Shown: in pieces, positions 35,286 through 40,397 of the stretch
Position numbering within the stretch: position 1 is the first letter of the stretch
Layout: each line of letters begins with the position of its first letter
From: an uncultured bacterium
Lineage (GTDB): Bacteria > Bacteroidota > Bacteroidia > CAILMK01
Direction: 5' to 3'
Assembly: GCA_903829945.1 (NCBI GenBank)
Contig: CAIKRV010000095.1
Location: 1 to 40,397, forward strand
DNA: 40,397 bases
Translations under genes and position numbers: made by a program
The notes under the pieces: model-generated
Databases searched by the model: none
Seen by the model: only the letters and a program-made list of their open reading frames with translations
What the model was told of the DNA's origin: nothing

Positions 35286-35705
35286 ATGCCATACCCAGAA
35301 GAATTAGTAAGCCCTATGCGATCAGACCTCACATCTGTTGGGTTTCATGAACTTAAAACTGCATCAGAAGTTGATGCCGCACTTTCAAATACAAAAGGCA
35401 CTGCTTTAGTAGTGGTAAACTCTGTATGCGGATGTGCTGCAGGAAATGCCCGCCCGGGTGTTAAGATGTCCATTCAAAATGAAGTAAAACCTGATCATTT
35501 ACTTACCGTATTTGCAGGTCAGGATTTAGAGGCCGTACAAGAGGCACGTAAATTTATGTTCCCTTTTCCTCCATCTTCGCCAAGCATAGCATTGTTTAAA
35601 GATGGAAAGTTGGTTCATTTTATTGAAAGACATCATATTGAAGGTCGTCCGGCACAAATGATTGCCGAAAACCTAAAAGCTGCTTATGCAGAATTCTGTA
35701 ACTAA
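35286..35705 (+). CDS. Bacilliredoxin family protein (BrxA/BrxB, YphP/YqiW)
   Basis: A 139-residue thioredoxin-fold protein of the family that removes bacillithiol from S-bacillithiolated proteins in Firmicutes. The redox motif is VNSVCGCAAGNARPG with Cys48 and Cys50. N-terminal MPYPEELVSPMRSDLTSVGF and C-terminal MFPFPPSSPSIALFKDG, FIERHHIEGRPAQMIAENL and Y..FC are hallmarks. Many Bacteroidota have it, and bacillithiol or another low-molecular-weight thiol is likely, but which cannot be read here. It is monocistronic: a terminator follows. Confidence 0.93.
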   Translation: MPYPEELVSPMRSDLTSVGFHELKTASEVDAALSNTKGTALVVVNSVCGCAAGNARPGVKMSIQNEVKPDHLLTVFAGQDLEAVQEARKFMFPFPPSSPSIALFKDGKLVHFIERHHIEGRPAQMIAENLKAAYAEFCN

Positions 35706-35729
35706 AAATTAAATTTATTTTAAGTTTAG

Positions 35730-35753
35730 AAAGCGAGTCCCAGGGCTCGCTTT
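35730..35753 (+). terminator. Rho-independent terminator after the bacilliredoxin gene
   Basis: AAAGCGAG (35730-35737) pairs perfectly with CTCGCTTT (35746-35753) around an 8-nt loop (TCCCAGGG) and runs into a T-rich tract. It is 25 nt past the stop. Confidence 0.88.
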
Positions 35754-35855
35754 TCTTTTGATATTATTTTAAAAATAAGCTCCATAGGTATGCTGCATGG
35801 ATTATATTTTTTTACGTAGATTGCACAGCGTTCCATCAGCAATAAATTCAATTTT

Positions 35856-36488
35856 TTGAATTCAGGTCATTACATACAAAGTCTTATTTTGCAAGGGGAA
35901 GGAGAACAACTTGATTTTAAATATCAGGTGGCCAATGCCTCAAAAATTGCAAAAACCCTAGTTGCTTTTGCCAATACCAAAGGTGGAACTTTGCTTATTG
36001 GTGTAAAGGATAATGGTAATATTGTCGGAGTTTCATCAGAGGAGGAAATATTTATGATTGAACTGGCCGCCGAGCGTTATTGCAATCCTCCGGTAAAAGT
36101 GGAAATGAAAACATGGGAGATGGATGCAAAAGCTGTTTTGGAAGTTTATGTGCCTCCTTCGGCGCTAAAGCCGCATTATGCAAAAGATGAAACCGGAAAA
36201 TGGCTGGTATATGTCAGACGGGAAGATGAAAATTTGCTTGCCAATAAAGTCCTAATTGAAGTTTATAAAAGAAAGCAAAAAAATATTCATACGGTAGTTC
36301 GTTATGAAAAACCTGAAAAGGAATTATTCGAATATTTGGAGAAAAATACTACTATTACTTTTCAAGAATTTTATAAGCTTGCCCATATTCCACCATATAT
36401 AGCAGAACGAATTTTGGTGAATTTGGTTTCTATTGGTATTATCAGGGTACATATTACCCCCAAAGGCAACTTTTTTGCATTGAAATAA
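35856..36488 (+). CDS. AlbA/Schlafen-type ATP-binding domain protein
   Basis: A 210-residue protein of the divergent-AAA/AlbA_2 family, many members of which bind DNA or RNA and regulate transcription. Evidence: LQGEGEQLDFKYQVANA near the N-terminus, the core KIAKTLVAFANTKGGTLLIG then VKDNGNIVGV, EVYVPPSALKPHYAK and YVRREDENLLANK, then a winged-helix-like C-terminus (TFQEFYKLAHIPPYIAERIL; GIIRVHI). Start is TTG at 35856: no in-frame ATG or GTG exists upstream of the conserved domain, and the upstream stop is at 35817-35819. The TRIC-family gene follows 11 nt later, forming an operon with the SRPBCC gene. Function unknown. Confidence 0.84.
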   Translation: MNSGHYIQSLILQGEGEQLDFKYQVANASKIAKTLVAFANTKGGTLLIGVKDNGNIVGVSSEEEIFMIELAAERYCNPPVKVEMKTWEMDAKAVLEVYVPPSALKPHYAKDETGKWLVYVRREDENLLANKVLIEVYKRKQKNIHTVVRYEKPEKELFEYLEKNTTITFQEFYKLAHIPPYIAERILVNLVSIGIIRVHITPKGNFFALK

Positions 36489-36499
36489 CTCACATTTAC

Positions 36500-37135
36500 A
36501 TGAAATTACAATATTTTTTAGAACTCATTGGCACTACTTTCTTCGCTATGTCCGGAGCCATTGTTGCCAATAAAAAATCCAGACCGGATTGGTTTGGGGT
36601 TACTTTTATCAGTTTTATTACTTCCATTGGCGGAGGAAGTATTCGTGATATACTTTTGGGTTGTTATCCCTTGGTTTGGATAAAAGATATTAATATTATG
36701 TATGCCATTATGCTTGGTGTAATCCTCACCAGTTTGTTTTACAATCGCATCCTTAAAATGAGAAAAATGATGTTTCTCTTTGATACTTTGGGGGTTGCGA
36801 TGTTTACCATTATCGGCACCGAAAAAGCAATGAATTTTGGGGTAAATCCTGTAATTGCAGCTATTATGGGTATGTTTTCTGCCGTTATGGGCGGCGTTTT
36901 AAGAGATGTTTTGACAAATGAAATTCCAATTTTATTTAGGAAGGAATTATATAGTTCCTTATGCCTGATCGGTGCAACATTTTATTTGATTTTGGATTTC
37001 TTTAATATAAATAGAAGTACGGATTTTATTCTTTCTATTTTATTGATTTTATCGCTGCGCATTGGAGCAGTACGATATGATTGGGCCTTCCCCAAATTTA
37101 TAAAGGGCGGGGAGGAAGACTTTCAGGAGCATTAA
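36500..37135 (+). CDS. Trimeric intracellular cation (TRIC)-family channel, UPF0126/YadS
   Basis: A 211-residue inner-membrane protein with about seven hydrophobic helices. The family's pseudo-repeats are diagnostic: GGGSIRDILLG (44-54) and GGVLRDVLTNEIP (near 131-143). The N-terminal FLELIGTTFFAMSGAIVANK is also typical. Bacterial TRIC homologues form K+-permeable trimers. It lies 11 nt after the AlbA-type gene, with no obvious functional link. Confidence 0.93.
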   Translation: MKLQYFLELIGTTFFAMSGAIVANKKSRPDWFGVTFISFITSIGGGSIRDILLGCYPLVWIKDINIMYAIMLGVILTSLFYNRILKMRKMMFLFDTLGVAMFTIIGTEKAMNFGVNPVIAAIMGMFSAVMGGVLRDVLTNEIPILFRKELYSSLCLIGATFYLILDFFNINRSTDFILSILLILSLRIGAVRYDWAFPKFIKGGEEDFQEH

Positions 37136-37184
37136 ACTGAAAATAGGTTTTGTCGAATACACATTCTTATACTTTAATATTATT

Positions 37185-37646
37185 ATGGCAGTTTATACGA
37201 TTCACGAAGTTCAATTAATACCGGCAAGCAAAGAAATTGTTTGGGATTTCTTATCTACCGCAGATAATTTAAAAAATATTACGCCTCCATTTTTAGGCAT
37301 GCAAATTATTTCTAAAAGTCAAACTAAAAAAGTATATCCGGGAATGATCATCAGATATAAACTTTCCCCCTTATTAGGAATAAAACTTTCTTGGGTCACT
37401 GAAATAACACAAGTAAAAGACTTGGAATATTTTGTAGATGAACAAAGAGTAGGGCCATATGCCTTATGGCACCATGAACATCATATGAAGGAACAAGATG
37501 GAGGTATATTAATGACGGATATCGTCACCTATGCCCCACCATTCGGCTTTCTTGGGAGAATTGCACATTTTCTATTTATTAAAAGGCAATTAAAAGCAAT
37601 TTTTGACTACAGAAGGAAAAAATTAGAAGAAATTTTTCCGGCCTAG
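37185..37646 (+). CDS. SRPBCC family protein
   Basis: A 153-residue START-like fold protein with a single ligand-binding domain: AVYTIHEVQLIPASKEIVWD opening, F..DNLKNITPP, GMIIRYKLSPLLGIKLSWVT, EHHMKEQDGGILMTDIVTY and a C-terminal helix with RRKKLEEIF. It has no signal peptide or membrane segment. Ligand unknown; the cytosolic subgroup (YndB/AHSA1-like and cyclase-like) includes no consistent catalytic motif. It lies 49 nt after the TRIC gene. Confidence 0.84.
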   Translation: MAVYTIHEVQLIPASKEIVWDFLSTADNLKNITPPFLGMQIISKSQTKKVYPGMIIRYKLSPLLGIKLSWVTEITQVKDLEYFVDEQRVGPYALWHHEHHMKEQDGGILMTDIVTYAPPFGFLGRIAHFLFIKRQLKAIFDYRRKKLEEIFPA

Positions 37647-37695
37647 TTTAGCTGTTTAGAATCAATCTTTTGCCACTTTATTTAATTCCTCTTTT

Positions 37696-37711
37696 ATCAT
37701 GTTAACATGAT
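37696..37711. promoter_or_regulatory. Perfect 16-bp palindrome, probable Crp/Fnr operator
   Basis: ATCATGTTAACATGAT reads identically on both strands. It lies 45 nt before the regulator's start codon and 31 nt upstream of the -7 box. Such two-fold symmetry suits a dimeric Crp/Fnr regulator and suggests autoregulation. Base pairs were checked by hand. Confidence 0.65.
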
Positions 37712-37715
37712 GAAT

Positions 37716-37723
37716 ATCATGTT
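37716..37723. promoter_or_regulatory. Extra half-site ATCATGTT
   Basis: It repeats the left half of the palindrome at 37696, direct orientation, 20 nt apart (start to start). Confidence 0.5.
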
Positions 37724-37742
37724 TTTTGCTAACAAGTATTGA

Positions 37743-37750
37743 TACTTTTG
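37743..37750 (+). promoter_or_regulatory. -7 box TACTTTTG for the Crp/Fnr gene
   Basis: Exact TAnnTTTG match 5 nt before the ATG at 37756; the predicted transcript is leaderless. It lies inside a longer TTG frame from 37726. Confidence 0.6.
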
Positions 37751-37752
37751 TA

Positions 37753-37760
37753 AACATGTT
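37753..37760. promoter_or_regulatory. 8-bp palindrome AACATGTT over the regulator start codon
   Basis: AACATGTT shares the ACATG core with the upstream palindrome and overlaps the ATG at 37756; occupancy could block initiation. It could be a chance match because it is short. Confidence 0.35.
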
Positions 37761-38373
37761 AAATAGCATTACAAATATTAATTTCCATGAAAAGGAATTG
37801 AAGGATGAGTTGGATGCCATTGAGCACATGTATTTCAAGGCCGGTGAAGAGCTCATACGTGTAAATTCCTATATTAAAGTTATTCCATTATTAGTCACCG
37901 GGCTTATAGGCGTCTATAGAATGGATGAAGAGGGTAGGGAGATATTGCTTTATTACATCAAACCCGGTGAGACCTGTATTATGAGCTTTTTAGCAGGCAT
38001 AAATAATAATACCATTAAGCTTAGGGCAGTTATTGAAGAAGATTGCGAATTAATCATCATCCCGGTGGATAAGGTGATACAATGGGTAAAAAAATACCCT
38101 GAATGGGTGGATTATATTTTTAAGCTATATAATAAACGATTTGAAGATCTTTTGGAGGTCGTAAATGCCATTGCATTCCAAAAAATGGATGAACGTATTT
38201 TTCAAAATCTTCAAAAAAAGTCTGAAATGTCGGAGAAAAAGGAAATTTCAATAACCCATCAACAATTAGCTGATGAAATAGGCACTACCCGTGAGGTTGT
38301 TTCTCGCTTATTAAAGAAAATGGAAAGAGACGGATTATTAAGCTTGGGTAGAAATAAAATAGTTCTTATGTAA
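37756..38373 (+). CDS. Crp/Fnr-family transcriptional regulator
   Basis: A 205-residue cytosolic DNA-binding protein: cyclic-nucleotide-binding-like beta-roll (about 20-110, with RVNSYIKVIPLLVTGLIGVY and IKPGETCIMSFL), dimerisation helix (about 115-145), and a Crp-type winged helix (about 163-205, ISITHQQLADEIGTTREVVS, recognition helix TTREVVSRLLKKM). The beta-roll lacks the RxxxSxE cAMP pocket, and there is no N-terminal Fnr iron-sulfur cysteine cluster. It has only two cysteines, Cys74 (GETC) and Cys97 (EEDCEL), which could be redox sensors; Bacteroidota homologues often share this layout. ATG 37756 follows the promoter box. Palindromes upstream suggest autoregulation and it likely controls the rhodanese genes downstream. 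Confidence 0.9.
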   Translation: MLNSITNINFHEKELKDELDAIEHMYFKAGEELIRVNSYIKVIPLLVTGLIGVYRMDEEGREILLYYIKPGETCIMSFLAGINNNTIKLRAVIEEDCELIIIPVDKVIQWVKKYPEWVDYIFKLYNKRFEDLLEVVNAIAFQKMDERIFQNLQKKSEMSEKKEISITHQQLADEIGTTREVVSRLLKKMERDGLLSLGRNKIVLM

Positions 38374-38389
38374 CATTAGGTACAATGTT
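38372..38389. promoter_or_regulatory. Inverted repeat AACATTAGGTACAATGTT after the crp gene
   Basis: Six-base arms AACATT and AATGTT flank a 6-nt centre. It begins in the crp stop codon. The ATGTT half matches the core of the palindrome upstream of crp, so it may bind the same regulator. Confidence 0.45.
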
Positions 38390-38424
38390 GAAGCTAATTG
38401 CCATCCTAATTTTGCTCCAACATT
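38384..38424. promoter_or_regulatory. 11-bp inverted repeat overlapping the -7 box
   Basis: AATGTTGAAGC (38384-38394) and GCTCCAACATT (38414-38424) are inverted copies with one mismatch and a 19-nt spacer. The second arm starts at the last base of TAATTTTG. It could be an operator or an RNA hairpin; no T-tract follows, so a terminator is unlikely. Confidence 0.45.
38407..38414 (+). promoter_or_regulatory. -7 box TAATTTTG for the rhodanese operon
   Basis: Exact TAnnTTTG match, 23 nt before the ATG at 38438, within the inverted repeat. Confidence 0.55.
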
Positions 38425-38437
38425 AAAAATTAATATC

Positions 38438-38644
38438 ATGAAAAAGAACATGGGAAACGCGGATAGAATCATCCGATTTTTAGTTGCTATAGTAGTAGCT
38501 ATTTTATATTTTACTAATACAATAAGTGGAACTGCTGCCATTATTTTATTTGTAATTGCAGCAATTTTCTTGCTTACCAGCTTTATCAGTTTTTGTCCTT
38601 TGTATTTACCTTTTGGAATTAGCACCCGTAAAAGCAATAAGTAA
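38438..38644 (+). CDS. DUF2892/YgaP-like small membrane protein
   Basis: A 68-residue inner-membrane protein with two hydrophobic helices (about 13-28 and 32-50), headed by KKNMGNADRIIRFLVAIVVA and ending in FCPLYLPFGISTRKSNK. This matches the DUF2892 family, seen as the C-terminal membrane part of the E. coli YgaP rhodanese. Cys53 is the only cysteine (SFCPLY), a position shared with this family. It is placed before two rhodanese genes, and its stop overlaps the next start (TAATG), so here YgaP's domains appear as separate, coupled genes. Function: likely thiocyanate, sulfite or sulfur export or membrane docking, not established. Confidence 0.87.
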   Translation: MKKNMGNADRIIRFLVAIVVAILYFTNTISGTAAIILFVIAAIFLLTSFISFCPLYLPFGISTRKSNK

Positions 38645-38931
38645 TGAAAATTAAAGAATATATAGAAAATGGCGCCACCATTTTGGATGTTAGAACACCA
38701 AAGGAATATATGGGTGGCCATGTGGTAGGGAGTATCAATATTCCGTTACAAGAACTTCCTGATCGCCTGGATGAAATAAGATCCTTAAAAATGCCTTTGG
38801 TATTGTGTTGCGCCAGTGGTGCTCGTAGCCAAGCGGCAACCAACTTTTTAAAACAACAGAACTTCGATTGTCAAGATGGAGGCTCATGGTTAAATTTAAA
38901 CTTTATAAAATCCGAAATTCATGTTAAATAA
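38644..38931 (+). CDS. Single-domain rhodanese (sulfurtransferase)
   Basis: A 95-residue cytosolic sulfurtransferase, probably carrying a persulfide on cysteine. It has the family motifs ILDVRTPKEYMGGHVVGSIN and the active loop CCASGARS, where Cys56 is the catalytic residue and Cys55 is next to it. It starts one base inside the membrane protein's stop (TAATG) and overlaps the next rhodanese by 11 nt. Dual-Cys loops could allow disulfide release of sulfur, but that is inference. Sulfur donor and acceptor are unknown. Confidence 0.9.
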   Translation: MKIKEYIENGATILDVRTPKEYMGGHVVGSINIPLQELPDRLDEIRSLKMPLVLCCASGARSQAATNFLKQQNFDCQDGGSWLNLNFIKSEIHVK

Positions 38932-39238
38932 AATTAAGTCACTATTAGGATTAGGGCCGGCAATTAATTTTAAGGAATTAATGGGGCGCGGCGCTATAAT
39001 TATTGATGTTCGTACCAAAGGCGAATTTGCTTCAGGACATATAGAGAAATCTATAAATATTCCTTTGCAGAATTTAAGTCAAAATTTATCTAAAATTGAT
39101 AAAAATTCACCAATTATTACATGCTGTGCCTCCGGAATGAGAAGTGCAAATGCTAAAAATGTTTTAATTGGAAAAGGATTTAAGGAAGTAGTCAATGGCG
39201 GAAGTTGGTCCTCTTTAAATAATAAATTAAATCATTAA
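38921..39238 (+). CDS. Second single-domain rhodanese (sulfurtransferase)
   Basis: A 105-residue paralogue of its neighbour: IIIDVRTKGEFASGHIEKSI and the active loop CCASGMRS (Cys68-Cys69, with Cys69 catalytic by position), then GFKEVVNGGSWSSL. It begins inside the previous gene. The N-terminal extension of about 12 residues (LNKIKSLLGLG) is amphipathic; whether it binds the membrane protein or a membrane is unknown. Duplicate single rhodaneses imply distinct sulfur acceptors or steps. It is followed 4 nt later by the OsmC gene. Confidence 0.9.
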   Translation: MLNKIKSLLGLGPAINFKELMGRGAIIIDVRTKGEFASGHIEKSINIPLQNLSQNLSKIDKNSPIITCCASGMRSANAKNVLIGKGFKEVVNGGSWSSLNNKLNH

Positions 39239-39242
39239 ATAT

Positions 39243-39674
39243 ATGAGTCACAATTATAATGTTTCTTTACAATGGAAAAATGGCAGAATAGGTGAGTTAT
39301 CTTCACCTGAACTTGAAACTCATTTTGCAGTAGCAACGCCACCGCAGTTTGATCAAGGGATAGAAAATATCTGGTCACCGGAACATTTATTTACCGCATC
39401 TGTCAGTAGTTGTTTTATGACTACTTTTCTTGCCATTAGTTCGCATTCTAAAATGGAATTTGAATCATTTACTTGCAGGGCAGAAGGCGTTTTGGATCAA
39501 ATTGACGGAAAATATTTGATGACTGAGGTCAAATTATTCCCACATCTTGTAATTTTGAGGGAAGAAGACCGGGAAAAGGCAGATAGAATTTTGACAAAAT
39601 CAGAAAAAGCTTGTTTAATCAGTAATTCTGTCAATGCCAAAGTGAGCCTATTCCCTGATATATCTGTCAATTAA
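39243..39674 (+). CDS. OsmC/Ohr-family peroxidase-like protein
   Basis: A 143-residue member of the OsmC family, which uses two cysteines to reduce organic hydroperoxides. Cys57 lies in SVSSCFMTTFLAIS and Cys124 in SEKACLISNSV, the two expected catalytic positions; Cys78 is extra. The N-terminal HNYNVSLQWKNGRIGEL is family typical. Members of this subgroup next to rhodaneses may act on thiol persulfides or S-adducts instead of peroxides. ATG 4 nt after the second rhodanese; operonic. Confidence 0.9.
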   Translation: MSHNYNVSLQWKNGRIGELSSPELETHFAVATPPQFDQGIENIWSPEHLFTASVSSCFMTTFLAISSHSKMEFESFTCRAEGVLDQIDGKYLMTEVKLFPHLVILREEDREKADRILTKSEKACLISNSVNAKVSLFPDISVN

Positions 39675-39688
39675 TAATTTTACTTACA

Positions 39689-40397
39689 ATGCAAAAGTTG
39701 AGTGTGTATTTTGCTTTAACCCTGTGCCTTGCATTTTCTGCTTGCCAATCCACTACCGTCCCGGCCTCAAATGCCGGAAATACTGAAATGAGTGAAAAGC
39801 TGGATGCCACGCAATTTGAAAACTTGTTAAATAAAACTCCCGATGCACAATTGGTGGATGTGCGTACTCCGGAAGAATATGAGGGAGGACATCTAAAGGG
39901 CGCAAAGAATATTGATTATAATTCCAATGAATTTAATTTGAATATTTTGACCTTGGATAAAACCAAAAGTATTTTTGTGTATTGTTTGAGTGGAGGCAGA
40001 AGCGGTAAAGCTGCCGATTTTCTACGTGCCAATGGATATAAGGAGGTTTATGAATTAAATGGTGGTATATTAAAATGGAAAGCAGCTCACAAAGCATTGG
40101 AAGGCGCTGCTAATGCAGAAACTTCCGAGTTATCTTTGGATGATTACCATCAAAAAATAAAAAGTGATAAACTGGTTTTAGTAGATTTTAATGCCACTTG
40201 GTGTGGCCCCTGCAAAATGTTGTCTCCAATTTTAGAAGATCTTGCTAAAGACTACAAGAATAAAATTGAACTTTTAAAAATAGATGTAGATCAGAATAAA
40301 ACAATTGCCAATGATTTAAAAATTGAATCATTGCCAACCATGATTTTGTATAAAAAAGGCGAAAAAACTTGGATGAAAATTGGTTTTACTGAACGCG
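39689..40397 (+). CDS. Lipoprotein: rhodanese-thioredoxin fusion (truncated by window end)
   Basis: At least 236 residues with no stop before the window edge. Order: lipoprotein signal with Cys19 (LCLAFSAC, -3 residue F, so a slightly atypical lipobox), rhodanese domain about 35-135 (LVDVRTPEEYEGGHLKGAKN, active Cys99 in VYCLSGGRSG), then thioredoxin about 145 to the end (Cys172-Gly-Pro-Cys175, VDFNATWCGPC, cis-Pro216 in SLPTMIL). It should be anchored outside the inner membrane. It may use a CXXC redox pair to reduce sulfane sulfur from its rhodanese half, but this is inference. It starts 14 nt after osmC. Confidence 0.9.
   Translation, partial: MQKLSVYFALTLCLAFSACQSTTVPASNAGNTEMSEKLDATQFENLLNKTPDAQLVDVRTPEEYEGGHLKGAKNIDYNSNEFNLNILTLDKTKSIFVYCLSGGRSGKAADFLRANGYKEVYELNGGILKWKAAHKALEGAANAETSELSLDDYHQKIKSDKLVLVDFNATWCGPCKMLSPILEDLAKDYKNKIELLKIDVDQNKTIANDLKIESLPTMILYKKGEKTWMKIGFTER

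Noticed and set aside
38338-38721. 127-codon minus-strand frame over the crp end, DUF2892 gene and rhodanese
   Set aside because: It is antisense to three plus-strand genes with clear family motifs and overlapping starts; no family match.
1-40397. Insertion sequence, prophage or integrase
   Set aside because: No transposase, integrase, phage structural gene or long terminal inverted repeats were seen on either strand.

Overview
The window reads as chromosomal DNA of a low-GC member of the Bacteroidota. I place it in or near the Chitinophagales/Sphingobacteriales, but that is inference and no rRNA gene is present to test it. The support is a giant secreted protein with a C-terminal type IX secretion (T9SS) sorting domain, a stand-alone protein resembling the C-terminal part of the gliding/T9SS protein GldM, Bacteroidota-style -7 promoter boxes (TAnnTTTG) before at least 15 genes, and few Shine-Dalgarno sequences. 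I found no rRNA, tRNA, CRISPR array, insertion sequence or prophage. Five starts are moved downstream to an ATG because the longer frame uses TTG or GTG and overlaps a TAnnTTTG box.

Layout. 22-5967 (-): a 1981-residue cell-surface or secreted protein built from three beta-helix modules, PKD-like domains and a T9SS tail, with a dinucleotide microsatellite just after its start codon. 6204-7833 (-): trpS followed by a deoxynucleoside kinase. 8068-13214 (+): a run of gatC, a MacB/LolD-type ABC ATPase, corrinoid adenosyltransferase, glycosyltransferase, outer-membrane protein, OprB-like porin and alpha/beta hydrolase. 13281-14673 (-): a small unknown gene and an acyltransferase. 14826-20626 (+): gcvT, four-helix-bundle protein, comB, 3-methyladenine glycosylase, SDR, mazG and aldo/keto reductase. 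20954-25195 (+): a tripartite efflux system (membrane fusion protein, MacB-type permease, TolC) with no ATPase of its own. 25200-27246 (-): SRPBCC/GyrI-like protein and fmt. 27389-29893 (+): recJ and lptB. 29898-34201 (-): aspartyl protease, mdh, GldM-like protein, and succinyl-CoA:3-ketoacid transferase subunits separated by a GNAT gene. 34422-37646 (+): lipoprotein, bacilliredoxin, AlbA-type protein, TRIC-family channel and SRPBCC protein.

37756-40397 (+) is the most system-like region: a Crp/Fnr regulator, a small two-helix membrane protein (DUF2892/YgaP-like), two single-domain rhodaneses, an OsmC-family protein, and a lipoprotein fusing rhodanese to thioredoxin that runs off the window end. 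Thiol and sulfane-sulfur chemistry is repeated in several compartments. A perfect 16-bp palindrome lies before the regulator and overlapping inverted repeats lie between it and the effectors, so this looks like a self-regulated persulfide, reactive-sulfur or thiol-stress module. Its inducer is unknown.

Most of the other genes are housekeeping or common accessory genes of this phylum, and their functions follow from family motifs, not from experiments.
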